Shown one piece after another: positions 46,261 to 55,691 of a stretch of DNA of 64,000 nt. The notes under the pieces are model-generated. The model was not told where the DNA came from and searched no databases. It saw only the letters and a list, made by a program, of their open reading frames with translations. The translations under genes and the position numbers were made by a program. Source of the DNA: Streptomyces sp. DHE7-1 (GTDB taxonomy: Bacteria > Actinomycetota > Actinomycetes > Streptomycetales > Streptomycetaceae); contig JACJDG010000003.1 of NCBI GenBank assembly GCA_016432725.1, forward strand, positions 4,030,001 through 4,094,000, read 5' to 3'. Numbering within the stretch: position 1 is the first letter of the stretch; each line of letters begins with the position of its first letter.

Positions 46261-47033
46261 ATGTCCACACGCACCCGCCGCAGCCGTCTGCTGTTCGCTT
46301 CCGCGCTCGCCGCCGCCGCGCTGACGCTGACGGCGTGCGACGACGGGCAGGACGTACGCGACGAGGGGGCGTCGGCTGGATCCGCGTCCGTGTCGGCGCC
46401 CACGGCCTCCGGCACGTCCTCGTCGTCCTCGTCCGAGGCGAGCGGGGGAAGTCCGGCGGCCGGGCGGACGGCTCGGCCGGCGGTGCGGCCGCTTCGAGCG
46501 GTACCACGGGTGCCCAGGGCGCGTCCGGCTCCAAGGGCTCGTCCGGGACCACGGGCTCGAAGGGCTCCGACGGGTCCGCCGGCTCGAAGGGTTCCTCGGG
46601 CTCGAAGGGTTCGGGGGCCACCTCCGCCCGCTGCTCCGTCTCCGCCACCCGGACGACCGCCACGGTGGTCTCCCGCCCCCTGAACCACATGCTCCTCACC
46701 GTCACCAACACCGGCTCGAAGAACTGCGACCTTCTCTACTACCCGGCGGTCCGCTTCGGCGAGGCCCAGTCCGTCCCGGCGGCCTACGAGGACTCCAAGC
46801 CGCAGGCGGTGGTCACGCTGGCGCCCGGCGAGTCGGGCTACGCGAGTGTCCGCCTCTCGGCCGGCGACGGCGGCGGCTCGGACGGCTACACGGCCAAGTC
46901 CCTGGAGGTCTACTTCGACACGGGCGCGAACACCGCCGCCCGGCCGTCACTGCCCGCTAAGGGTGTGTACGTCGACGACTCGATCCGGGTCTCGTACTGG
47001 CAGTCGACCATGGACGACGCCCTGAACTGGTGA
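46261..47033 (+). CDS. DUF4232 lipoprotein with collagen-like Gly-X-Y linker (one apparent frameshift)
   Basis: About 257 residues: signal peptide with lipobox LTAC, a Ser-rich stretch, a run of 13 Gly-X-Y triplets (GTT GAQ GAS GSK ...) and a C-terminal DUF4232 domain (about 115-255) with SRPLNHMLLTVTNTGS and KGVYVDDSIRVSYW. A base is missing in GGGGG 46444-46448. The triplet run has no proline, so a stable triple helix is doubtful, but it is regular. A surface lipoprotein of unknown role, divergent from the membrane-bound HTH regulator that may control it. Confidence 0.78.
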
Positions 47034-47044
47034 CACGAGAACGA

Positions 47045-47079
47045 GCCGGGGCCCGCACCACAAGGGTGCGGGCCCCGGC
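47045..47079. terminator. bidirectional hairpin between lipoprotein and cold-shock genes
   Basis: Perfect 14-bp stem (GCCGGGGCCCGCAC and complement), 7-nt loop. It sits between two convergent genes and can end both transcripts. Confidence 0.75.
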
Positions 47080-47124
47080 CACAGGGTGCGCGAACCACCG
47101 GCTCGCGACGATCTCGCGTCAGCG

Positions 47125-47328
47125 TCAGGCGGGAACGATGTTCTCCGCCTGCGGGCCCTTCTGGCCCTGCGTGACGTCGAAGGTCACCTTCTGGCCTTCC
47201 TGAAGCTCGCGGAAGCCGGTGGTGGCGATGTTCGAGTAGTGGGCGAACACGTCGGCGCCGCCACCGTCCTGCTCGATGAAGCCGAAGCCCTTTTCCGCGT
47301 TGAACCACTTCACGGTGCCAGATGCCAT
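47125..47328 (-). CDS. CspA-family cold-shock protein 1
   Basis: 67 residues. RNP1-type KGFGFIEQD and RNP2-type VFAHYSNI motifs of the cold-shock domain; a single-strand nucleic acid chaperone. 60 of 67 residues match the second copy at 55168. ATG with SD GGGAG. The 5' region carries an element shared with the second gene. Confidence 0.96.
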   Translation of the reverse strand: MASGTVKWFNAEKGFGFIEQDGGGADVFAHYSNIATTGFRELQEGQKVTFDVTQGQKGPQAENIVPA

Positions 47329-47435
47329 ATTGAATCTCCCTTGAGGGGCAGTGCCGGATCCGCACTTTACGGAACCGAGTGGCCGCGATGATCACCCCTC
47401 CGGAAAGATCCGGAAAGCCGTGCAAAGAAAAAATC

Positions 47436-47456
47436 TCTGGCAATCAGAACTGCAAC
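47436..47456 (-). promoter_or_regulatory. conserved element in the 5' region of csp copy 1
   Basis: Minus strand GTTGCAG, 6 nt, TTGCCAGA, about 108 nt upstream of the start codon; the same pair with the same spacing precedes csp copy 2. Probably part of the leader or promoter. Confidence 0.45.
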
Positions 47457-47558
47457 CAGTAGCAAGCTAACACAGGTCGCGGTCACGGCAACTGAGCATT
47501 TTCCGGAGCGTCGGACAGTTCTTGCCCGGCCGTCGTCGGCAAGTCTGTACCGGCGGGA

Positions 47559-47897
47559 CTAGCTATTCTTGGCGCGCCCGTCCAGCTTCCGGCGCATCTC
47601 CCGGTTCAGTCGGAGGGCGTCGTCGAGCTGGTCCTCCAGGGAGACGATGCGGCAGGCGGCCTCGACGGGGGTGCCCTGGCCGACCAGCTCACGGGCCCGG
47701 GCGGCGACGCGCAACTGGCGGCGGGAGTAGCGGCGGTGACCGCCCACCGAACGCAGGGGGGTGATGAGCCCGGTCTCGCCGACGGCCCGGAGGAAGGCGG
47801 GCGTGGTCCCTAGGATGTCCGCGGCCCGCCCCATGGTGAAGGCGGGATAGTCGTCGTCGTCGAGGTTGCCTGCGACGGGGGCGATATCGGCGGGCAT
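47559..47897 (-). CDS. MerR-type helix-turn-helix regulator 1
   Basis: 112 residues: acidic N-terminus (DDDDYPAF), MerR-like winged helix (FTMGRAADILGTTPAFLRAVGE and GGHRRYSRRQL, residues about 20-70) and a short coiled-coil tail, without an effector domain. It is a close paralogue of the product at 51860. Start ATG 47897. Targets unknown; the two paralogues each lie a few kb from or next to a cold-shock gene. Confidence 0.88.
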   Translation of the reverse strand: MPADIAPVAGNLDDDDYPAFTMGRAADILGTTPAFLRAVGETGLITPLRSVGGHRRYSRRQLRVAARARELVGQGTPVEAACRIVSLEDQLDDALRLNREMRRKLDGRAKNS

Positions 47898-48050
47898 GGC
47901 ACCTTCGTCTCGGGGGCGCGGTGGTGCACCGGTCCGCGCGGCACCCCGCGCCGCGCGGATTCGGCGTCCGCCGCCTCGTAGGGCAACCCTAGTGCCGCGA
48001 TACAGGGACATCTGGCCCCGCCGTGGCAGTTTTCCGATGCTGGAACGGTC

Positions 48051-51000
48051 CTACACGACCGCCCGGTACGTCTGCCAGCCCGTCGCGATCTTCGCGCGGC
48101 CGCCGAAGGATCCCCTGCCGTCACCGCTGTTGCGCCAGAGGTTGCCGCTGCTGTCACGCGAGACGAGGTCCGTCCTGCCGTCGCCGGTGAGGTCGCCGGC
48201 CGCGACCACCGCGTCGTAGGAGGCGCCCCAGTTCGAGAACACCTTCACGCGGGACCTGAACGTGCCCCTGCCGGTGCCGTCGTACCGGTACAGATTGTCC
48301 GACCTGTCCTGGACGAGCAGGTCGCCGACGCCGTCGCCGTTGAGGTCACCGGCCCCGACGATCCTCTTGTACGCCTTCCAGTCGTCGTACAGCTTCACGC
48401 GGGACGACAGCTTGCCGGTGCCGGTGCCCTTGTGGAGGTAGACGGCGCCGGTGGAGGCGTTGCGGGTGACCAGGTCCGGGCGCCCGTCACCGCTCACGTC
48501 GCCGGGCGCGGTCAGCACGTCGTACTGGGTCCAGCCGGAGGAGGCGAGCGTGGTGTACGGCGTGGAGGGCCGCACCGCCGCACCGCACGCCGGACGGTAG
48601 GCGCGCAGTGCGCCGCTGCTCGGCCGGACCAGCACGTCGTTGCAGCGGTCGCCGCTGAGGTCGCCGAACGGCACGAACCTGGCGCTGGTGGGCCAGCCGG
48701 TGCCGGAGACCTTGCCGCCCAGCGTGCCCGTGGCGGTGCCGCGCCGGATGGTGAGGGTGCCCGAGGAGCTGAGCGTGAGCAGGTCGCCGACGCCGTCCTT
48801 GCCGGCGTAGTCGCGCGGCGCCGCCGCCCCGGCCGTCACCGCCACGCTGCCCGAGAGGCTGAGGTCGGCGCCCTGGCCGTCGGCGGGCCGGGCGGTGAGC
48901 GTCCAGGTGTAGGTGCCGTTGGTGACCAGGCGGCCCGCGGAGTCCTTGCCGTCCCATGCGGCCTTCAGCAGGCCGCGGGCCTCGGAGCCGGACATCGTGC
49001 GCACGGTGGCGCCGGACGCCTTGGCGCGGACGGTCACCTTCCAGGAGGCCGCGGGCTTGGAGAGCCACCAGGTGCCGGACCAGCTCGCGGCCCCGGCCGT
49101 GACGGTGGAGTCGATGGCCGACAGCGCGGACGCGGGCACGCCGGTCGGCACCAGGTGGACGTGCTGCTCGCGGTCGGCGTAGGCGACGCCGCCGCCGAAG
49201 CGGTCCACCGTCCAGTTCAGACCGACCCTGAGATTGTCCCGGCCGATGTCGGTCCAGTCGGCCAGCTTGCGGCTCGGCAGTTCCGTGTGATCGCCGCTGG
49301 ACGGCAGCCCGTTGTGCAGGTCGACGAGCATGAGACCGCTCCTCGACTCGGTGCCGCCGATGCGCTCGACGAGGTACCCGTCACCGAGGAGGACCCGACT
49401 CGCCGGGGCGGTGGCGGTGCGCTTGGACGCACGGTCGTAGACACCCGAGCCGTGCACGTCGCCCCAGGAGTCCTCGCAGGTCCAGTACACCCAGCGGCCC
49501 ACGGCCTGGAGGTCGGACGGGGTGCAGCCGTTGCGGGTGGTGAAGGATTCCACGGCGGCGCCGGACGGGAGTCGGGTGGCCGTGACCTTCCCTCCGGTCG
49601 CCGCGCCGCTCCACAGTGTGTCGCCCCAGACGGCCGCGGCGACCCGGTCGCGTCCCTGCAGCACCTTGCCCGCCGCGCCGTCGGAGAACTCGCCGACGTA
49701 CTGACGGCCGGAGGAGGCGCCGTCGACGACCGCGTACCGTCCGGAGAGGTCCTCGAGCCGCGGGCTGGAGTCGCCTGTGTCGAGGGTCGGACCCCAGTCC
49801 GTGGCGCCGTTGGCGCGCAGCATGGTCAGACCCGACTCGGTGGGCTCGAGGCGGCCGTGGCGGCCGGCGCCGTCGGCGAACATCCGGATGCAGGGGCCGG
49901 TGCCCCGGTGCAGTCGCCGTCCTGCCCGCTGACCAGCCCGTCCACCGTGGTCCCGGCCACGGCCGGAGTGCCGCCCGTGGTGAACCAGGTGCTGCGGTAG
50001 GCGCCGCGGATGGTCTCCGGCTCGTAGCGTGTGCTGTTGTCGGCCGTGGTGAGGATGCCGCTGCCGAGGGACAGCCCGAGGACCTGCGCGGGCATCGGCT
50101 GTACGGCGGTCACACGGTCACGGACGACGGAGCCCTCGGGCCCTTGGAACACGCGGTACACGCCCCAGTCGAGGTCGCCGCGCTCGACGGGCCGCGCGGC
50201 GCCCGCCACGAGGACCGAGCCGTCCGGCGCCTGGACGAGTCCGTGGGCGGCCGGGTCCATGACCTGGGTCAGGTCGGTGTCCGTGCCGTCGGTCGTGAGC
50301 GCCCACAGCGGCTGGCCCCGGTACTTGCCGTCGCCGGGCGACATCGGCTCGACGCCGAGCAGCTTGTCGCCGAGGATCCCGTACGCGGCCCCGTGGGTCA
50401 GGGAGCCCGTGTCGAAGGTACGTGGCTCGGCGGACAGGTCGTCGCGGTCGTACAGGTCCGCCTTGCCGCGTCCGCCGCGCAGCCGCAGCACCGAGTCGGC
50501 GCCCAGCCGGAACCCGGTCACCTCCCAGGTGTCGTCCGGACCGACCCGGTCGGGCAGGACGCCGAACACGCCGAGGGAGAGGTCGACGATGCCCCAGTGG
50601 GTCTGGGTCTGCTCGCCGGCGTCGGTTTCGTAGCGCAGGATGACGGACCGGGCGTCGCCGTCCTCGACCACCACGTCGAACGCACCGTCCGGGAGCCCGG
50701 TCACGGGGGTCTGCACGACCTCGCCCCGTCCCGCACGCGCCACATCTGGTAGGCGCTCGGGTTCCCGTTGACAACGCCGGTGCTGGTGAGGACGGTGTCG
50801 CCGAACGTGCCCCGGTAGGTGTGGCCCTCGGGCACGGGCACCTCGGGCGGCGCCGCCCGAGGTGCCCGCCCCTGGAGCAGGGTGACCTGGTCGTCGACCT
50901 CCGAGTAGAGGGCGACCGTGTCGGAGCCGTCCCCGTAGTAGCCCGGCTGGAAGGACGCGGCCGCACGGAAGGATCCGTCGTCGATGTCGTACTGCACCGG

Positions 51001-51329
51001 GACGTCCAGCCCCTGCTCCAGCGCGGTCGTGGCGCCGGTGGCGTACTCCGTCCACAGGAGCCGGTCGTCGCCCTCTTGGGCCCAGAGGAATCCGCTGGTC
51101 CCCGCGTTGAGGATCTGCGTGGTCCTGGGACGGCACGTGCGGCGGCGGGCAGCACGAGGTCGGCGGCCGGCTGCGGCGCGGCCGCCGCCGGGTACGGCAC
51201 GGCGGCGAGCGGGAGGCTCAGGGTCAGTGCCGTCGCCAGGGCGGCCGCGGTTCGTGCCGCCGGCCGGCCGGGACGAACCGGGCGGGATGCGGGAGCGGGG
51301 TTGCGACTGCGCCGGCCGGATCGGGCCAC
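48051..51329 (-). CDS. large secreted FG-GAP/VCBS repeat protein (three apparent frameshifts)
   Basis: About 1093 residues after restoring bases at 51127-51129, 50724-50727 and 49903-49906. Signal peptide (about 20-45, LTLSLPLAAVPYPAAA), a large beta-rich region of unknown family (about 60-650), a FlgD-like Ig domain (about 700-790, with AAWDGKDSAGRLVTNGTYTW), then four calcium-binding-like FG-GAP repeats (GDLSGDRCND, GDVSGDGRPD, GDLNGDGVGD, GDLTGDGRTD). GTG start with SD AGGAGGAG. Probably an extracellular beta-propeller protein; function unknown. Confidence 0.82.
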
Positions 51330-51859
51330 TGCTCCTCCTGGAGGCAAGAAGAAGGCATGGCGAGACGTACGGCAATGCACTGGCATTTCCCCGGCCCCCC
51401 GGCCGCTTCCCCCACGCGCGTGGGAGCCTAACAGCATGTCCATGACCAGGCGGTGTGGGCCGCCGGAGCCGAGGCGCCGCGGCCTGGCCGACGAGATCGC
51501 CCGGGTGCGGAAACGGATGCACCCGAACGGGATGTCGGGGTAGGAGTGGAGATGGCGTGATGGCGGTGACGGAGCGGCTGCCGCAGCGGAATCACGGCCT
51601 CCTCGCGATCCTCGCTCCCACGCTACTTCCGCGTCGCCGCCGCGGCACGGTCGAGGTCGACCTGACCTGCACCATGGACCCGTGCCGGGTCCTGATGCGG
51701 TGCGCCGAGAAGGAAGCGCCGAGACCCTTCCGTGGCCCCGTACGCCGGCTCCGGGCGGGCCGGACGACGGCACTTGAGGCGCCTTACGGCTGCCGACCCG
51801 GGCAGATGTGTCGTGCGGCGGCAGTCACGGGAGTGTCCGACCGGCGCGCGCCCGCATGA
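51330..51859. other. intergenic region, no supported gene
   Basis: 530 bp between two minus-strand genes. A plus-strand frame crosses it but has no SD, family signature or credible start. It must hold the promoter of the FG-GAP gene, but I cannot point to clear boxes. Confidence 0.5.
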
Positions 51860-52213
51860 TCAGCCGGCACCGGGGAGGGAACCGCCGGGCGCCTCGTGCC
51901 CGGCACGACGGCGGTACTCGGCGTTGATGCGCTGCGCCTCCTCGAGCTGGTCCTCGAGGATGACGATGCGGCAGGCGGCCTCGATCGGGGTGCCCCTGTC
52001 GACGAGCTCGCGGGCGCGCGCCGCGATGCGCAGCTGGTAGCGGGAGTACCGCCGGTGTCCGCCCTCCGAGCGCAGCGGAGTGATCAGGCGAGCCTCACCG
52101 ATGGCTCGCAGGAAGGCCGGGGTGGTGCCGAGCATCTCGGCTGCCCGCCCCATCGTGTACGCGGGGTAGTCGTCGTCGTCCAGACGATCACTGAGCGGGT
52201 TGTCTGCTGTCAT
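51860..52213 (-). CDS. MerR-type helix-turn-helix regulator 2
   Basis: 117 residues, closely similar to the product at 47559 through the acidic N-terminus (DDDDYPAYTMGRAAEML), the winged helix and the tail ILEDQLEEA. No effector domain. A hairpin-forming sequence lies 26-57 nt upstream of its ATG (52239-52270) and could act in its leader. Confidence 0.88.
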   Translation of the reverse strand: MTADNPLSDRLDDDDYPAYTMGRAAEMLGTTPAFLRAIGEARLITPLRSEGGHRRYSRYQLRIAARARELVDRGTPIEAACRIVILEDQLEEAQRINAEYRRRAGHEAPGGSLPGAG

Positions 52214-52238
52214 GTCACCTCGTTGTGCAACGCGTCGA

Positions 52239-52270
52239 GGGGCCCTGGCGCCGTACGGCACCAGGGCCCC
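52239..52270 (-). repeat. long inverted repeat upstream of MerR-type regulator 2
   Basis: GGGGCCCTGG (52239-52248) pairs with CCAGGGCCCC (52261-52270); the middle GCCGT/ACGGC also pairs, leaving one C-A mismatch. Either a terminator of upstream transcription or a leader hairpin that masks the start. Confidence 0.5.
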
Positions 52271-52586
52271 GAAGGAAATTCAACACCATCTGTCGGCTCT
52301 ACTGCTGTGCCGACCTTCCGTTTCCGCTGCCGGCCCTCACAGGGGGCGGTGCGGGGATCGCGGTTGCCTGACCGGGGACCACCTTCCAATCCGGGGTCTT
52401 GCGGTACCCGGGCCGAGTGCTCCTCGGGCCGGGCGATCCTGATGGCGTCTGCTCCTCCGTCCTTCCTCTGAACATCCACTCACTGAACTGGTACTGCGGT
52501 ACTGCTGTCGGCGCCCGCCAGTTCGTGTCTGCCGGGCTCTGCTCGACCGGTGTCTATGAGAAAAATGCTACCCATGGAAGAGTCCA

Positions 52587-52717
52587 ATGTCTACTGCGAC
52601 GACAGTAGATTTCAGCCCTGTGGGGGAACAGATAGCCTGCTACCTGCGGCAATCCGTGAAGCAGGACGCCCTCGGGCGCCCGCGCCGGGTGGAGAACCGG
52701 TGGCGAGACGGCGGTGA
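52587..52717 (+). CDS. possible small protein, about 43 residues (inferred frameshift)
   Basis: ATG with GGAAGAG a few nt upstream, opening MSTATTVDFSPVGEQIACYL. The frame as read has no early stop and runs through a terminator hairpin. Adding one base, as in the many other indels here, gives a TGA at 52715-52717 just inside the hairpin. The segment is less GC-rich than its surroundings and the start codon lies within a TCTACTG-N6-CAGTAGA dyad. No homologue recognised. Speculative. Confidence 0.3.
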
Positions 52718-52752
52718 GGGCCCTGCCGACACGGGTCGGCAGGGCCCTCACC
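52713..52752. terminator. strong bidirectional hairpin
   Basis: 18-bp perfect stem (GGTGAGGGCCCTGCCGAC and complement) with loop ACGG. It lies downstream of the minus-strand CBS gene cluster and of the possible small plus-strand gene. Confidence 0.75.
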
Positions 52753-52782
52753 GGGCTCCTGTGGGCGGTCCTCCGCCCGTCC

Positions 52783-53003
52783 TCATGCCTCCGGGCAGGC
52801 GCCGCCGAGCAGTGCCGACGCGGTCCGGAGCGGAGTGGGGACGCGCGCCGGAGTCGCCTCGGCTTCACCTGCTTGACGGGGCAGCGGCGGCGGCCGGTCG
52901 CCACGGATCCGGCGGTGACGAGTTCGGGCGTGATGCCCTTCACCGAGGCCGGCACCCCGCTCTCGGTCAGGCAGAACGGGTGTCGGGCGATGACACGGCG
53001 CAT
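52783..53003 (-). CDS. small hypothetical protein (one inferred frameshift)
   Basis: Opens MRRVIARHPFCLTESGVPA and continues SVKGITPELVTAGS with GRRRCPVKQ; then a single base appears to be missing near 52870-52880, after which the frame ends at 52783. Restored length 73 residues. The opening resembles small streptomycete proteins of unknown function, but I cannot name a family. Same strand as, and 48 nt downstream of, the CBS-domain gene, and followed by a strong terminator. Confidence 0.4.
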
Positions 53004-53051
53004 GACGCCGCACAGAGAGAGGGGGAAACCGTCTTGCCGGGGCGAGGTGGA

Positions 53052-53399
53052 TCAGCCGGAGCGGGCGAGGACGCCCTGGCCCCGGCCGGGCGCCCCGACG
53101 GCGTCGATGCGAGTGCCGGGCGAGGTGAACGGTCCGCCGAGGACGTCCCGCAGGCGGATCCGGTCCGTGTACGTGGAATTGGCGCGGTGGACCTCGAGTT
53201 CGGCCCGGGTGATCGAGCCCGTGCACTGGTCGTCCCCGTCGCACAGCAGGAGGTACTCCACACGGGCACCGGTCATGACGGACAGCGCGACCTCGACCGT
53301 CATGTCGTCCCGGACCCGAGGGCCGGACGCGTCCCCGTCGCCGACCACGGTCACGGGGGAGGGGGCGGCCTGTTGTCGCTGTGTCTGAACCGGAGTCAA
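53052..53399 (-). CDS. short CBS-domain-like protein
   Basis: 115 residues. The segment VRDDMTVEVALSVMTGARVEYLLLCDGDDQCTG-S is the beta-alpha-beta-beta layout of a CBS module (short quote pieces: MTVEVALSVM, YLLLCDGDD), followed by IRLRDVLGGPF. Only one CBS motif is seen, so it would act as a dimer binding an adenosyl ligand. TTG start with SD GAGGAG 7 nt upstream. Downstream of the DEAD-box gene on the same strand, 238 bp away. Confidence 0.6.
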   Translation of the reverse strand: MTPVQTQRQQAAPSPVTVVGDGDASGPRVRDDMTVEVALSVMTGARVEYLLLCDGDDQCTGSITRAELEVHRANSTYTDRIRLRDVLGGPFTSPGTRIDAVGAPGRGQGVLARSG

Positions 53400-53637
53400 G
53401 GCTGTCTCCTCGAAGATGGGTGAGCTGCTGGTCGAAGCGGTCAGGCCGCCGGGTCGAAGGCGTTCCGCCGCGCCCTGCGCCGTCCCGCTCGTCCGGCGGC
53501 GCGCCCCTGGGCGGGGCGGCCGCGCTCGCCTCGGGGCGAGGGAGCCGCGGCGGACTCGGCACGGCGGGGACGTGCCACGGCCGGCCCGGTGACGACGACA
53601 GGGACACCGGAAGGCGCCTGGGCGCCGGTGATGCGGC

Positions 53638-54924
53638 TCAGTTCCGTTCCACCCGAACGTACCGGGGTGATCCGGGGGTGATGCCGGCCGAGGACATCAG
53701 CCGTTCCATGCCGCGGCGTTGAGCCGGTGTCACGAGGGTGACGACGCTGCCGGACTCTCCGGCGCGGGCGGTGCGGCCGCCGCGGTGCAGGTAGTCCTTG
53801 TGGTCGCCGGGAGGATCCACGTTGACGACCAGGTCGAGGTTGTCGACGTGGATGCCGCGGGCCGCGACGTTCGTCGCCACCAGGACCGTCACGTGTCCGG
53901 TCTTGAACCGGGCGAGGGTCCGGGTGCGCTGGGGCTGGGACTTGCCGCCGTGCAGGGCCGCGGCGCGTACGCCGCTGCTCAGCAGATGCTCGGTCAGCCG
54001 GTCCACGGCGTGCTTGGTGTCCAGGAACATGATCACCCGGCCGTCTCGTGCCGCGATCTCGGTGGTCGTCCGGTGCTTGTCCGCTTCGTGCACGTGGAGC
54101 ACGTGGTGTTCCATCGTGGTGACCGCTCCCGCGGAGGGGTCGACGGAGTGGACCACCGGGTCGGTCAGGTAGCGGCGGACGAGCAGGTCGACGTTGCGGT
54201 CCAGGGTGGCGGAGAAGAGCATCCGCTGCCCTGCGGGGCGCACTTGGTCGAGCAGGGCGGTGACCTGGGGCATGAAGCCCATGTCGGCCATCTGGTCGGC
54301 CTCGTCGAGGACGGTCACGGCGACGTCGTGCAGTCGGCAGTCGCCCCGGTCGATGAGGTCCTTCAGCCGCCCGGGCGTCGCGACGACGACCTCCGCGCCG
54401 GCCCGCAGCGCACCGGCCTGCCTGCCGATCGGCATTCCGCCGACCACGGTGGCCAGCCGCAGCCTCACGGAGCGGGCGTACGGGGTGAGCGCGTCGGTCA
54501 CCTGCTGGGCCAGCTCGCGGGTGGGGACGAGGACCAGGGCGAGCGGCTGCCGCGGCTCCGCGCGCCGGCCCGCCGTACGGGCCAGCACCGCCAGGCCGAA
54601 GGCGAGGGTCTTGCCCGAACCGGTGCGGCCGCGCCCGAGCACGTCACGCCCAGCGAGGGAGTTCGGCAGGGTCGCTCCCTGGATGGGGAACGGTACGGTC
54701 ACGCCCTCGCGGCCGAGCGCGGCCAGCAACGGCGCCGGCAGGGCGAGGTCGGCGAACGACTCGACGGCGGGCAGCGCCGGCGTGATCGTCACCGGCAGGG
54801 CGAACTCGCCACGGGAAGCGGCCTGTCGACGTGCGTAGCCCTTGGACCCGGGAGCTCTTCTGGCGGAATGACCCCGGGAGCGGTCATCGGAGCGGGGCGT
54901 GCGGGCAGTGCGTGCGCGATTCAA
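53638..54924 (-). CDS. DEAD-box RNA helicase
   Basis: 428 residues. Q motif region PFPIQGATLP, motif I GRTGSGKT, Ia PTRELAQQ, II VLDEADQMAD, III FSATL, IV-VI with VATNVAARGIHVDNL and HRGGRTARAG. A basic Arg/Ser-rich N-terminal tail. Start is TTG with SD GAGGAAGG about 7 nt upstream. The product probably unwinds RNA during cold or other stress; the gene stands directly beside a cold-shock gene on the same strand, with a terminator between them. Confidence 0.94.
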   Translation of the reverse strand: MNRARTARTPRSDDRSRGHSARRAPGSKGYARRQAASRGEFALPVTITPALPAVESFADLALPAPLLAALGREGVTVPFPIQGATLPNSLAGRDVLGRGRTGSGKTLAFGLAVLARTAGRRAEPRQPLALVLVPTRELAQQVTDALTPYARSVRLRLATVVGGMPIGRQAGALRAGAEVVVATPGRLKDLIDRGDCRLHDVAVTVLDEADQMADMGFMPQVTALLDQVRPAGQRMLFSATLDRNVDLLVRRYLTDPVVHSVDPSAGAVTTMEHHVLHVHEADKHRTTTEIAARDGRVIMFLDTKHAVDRLTEHLLSSGVRAAALHGGKSQPQRTRTLARFKTGHVTVLVATNVAARGIHVDNLDLVVNVDPPGDHKDYLHRGGRTARAGESGSVVTLVTPAQRRGMERLMSSAGITPGSPRYVRVERN

Positions 54925-55108
54925 AGTGGAACCTTCCTCGATATGGGTGCGTAGGCACGTGGCAAGGAATTTCCGCAGCCGGATGAATGGCACAGAGAAT
55001 CGCGAGAACGAGCCTGAGATGATGAGCGCCGAGTCGGATCGGCGGGGGAATTCGTCACCGCTCGGAGAGGTGGTGGGCCCTTCGTGTCGCGCGCCCTGAA
55101 ATGCGACG

Positions 55109-55144
55109 AGCTGGGGCCCGCACCCCAAGGTGCGGGCCCCAGCT
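55109..55144 (-). terminator. hairpin terminator of csp copy 2
   Basis: 16-bp perfect stem (AGCTGGGGCCCGCACC and complement) with loop CCAA, 24 nt after the cold-shock gene stop. Sequence is closely related to the hairpin after csp copy 1. Confidence 0.8.
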
Positions 55145-55167
55145 GCGAAGTACGCGTCGCCGTCCGG

Positions 55168-55371
55168 TCAGGCGGGGACGATGTTCTCGGCCGTCGGGCC
55201 CTTCTGGCCCTGCGCGATGTCGAACGACACCTTCTGGCCTTCCAGCAGCTCGCGGAAGCCCTGGGCGGCGATGTTCGAGTAGTGGGCGAAGACGTCGGGG
55301 CCGCCGCCGTCCTGCTCGATGAAGCCGAAGCCCTTTTCCGCGTTGAACCACTTCACGGTACCGGTAGCCAT
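55168..55371 (-). CDS. CspA-family cold-shock protein 2
   Basis: 67 residues with KGFGFIEQD and VFAHYSNI nucleic-acid-binding motifs; near-identical to the product at 47125. ATG with SD GGAGAA. Own terminator and a 5' element in common with copy 1, so leader, gene and terminator seem to have been copied together. Confidence 0.96.
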   Translation of the reverse strand: MATGTVKWFNAEKGFGFIEQDGGGPDVFAHYSNIAAQGFRELLEGQKVSFDIAQGQKGPTAENIVPA

Positions 55372-55459
55372 GTCATTTCTCCTTCGGAGACGATGTTCGG
55401 AATTCGCTCTGTACGGATTCCGCGTCGCCGTGCTGATTAGCCCGTCGGGAAATGAACCT

Positions 55460-55480
55460 TCTGGCAACCACACCTGCAAC
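55460..55480 (-). promoter_or_regulatory. conserved element in the 5' region of csp copy 2
   Basis: Minus strand GTTGCAG, 6 nt, TTGCCAGA, 89 nt upstream of the start. Same order and spacing as before copy 1. Confidence 0.45.
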
Positions 55481-55691
55481 TGGTATCGACAGTAGCACGG
55501 CGCGACCGCCCCTGCCTGTTGCGTAATTCCGTTCGGGTTGATGGTCGAGAAATACTCGACGAGGGCCGCACTTGTTTCTCACTTCGCGGATACAGATATT
55601 CATGCGCGGCTGAGCCTCGTCCACGGAACACGGGCAGCGCGACACGTCCGGCCTCCTGGCGGCCGTGGGTGCGCGGCGACGCCACGACGAA

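Noticed and set aside
51455..51859. Plus-strand open frame of 134 codons
   Set aside because: No SD or recognisable domain; overlaps the promoter region of the large secreted protein.
52386..52413. Fourth CCAATCC with CCGGGC at the same spacing (plus strand)
   Set aside because: The -10 box matches only four of six bases and no well supported gene follows closely. A lone CCAATCC is expected several times by chance in this window.
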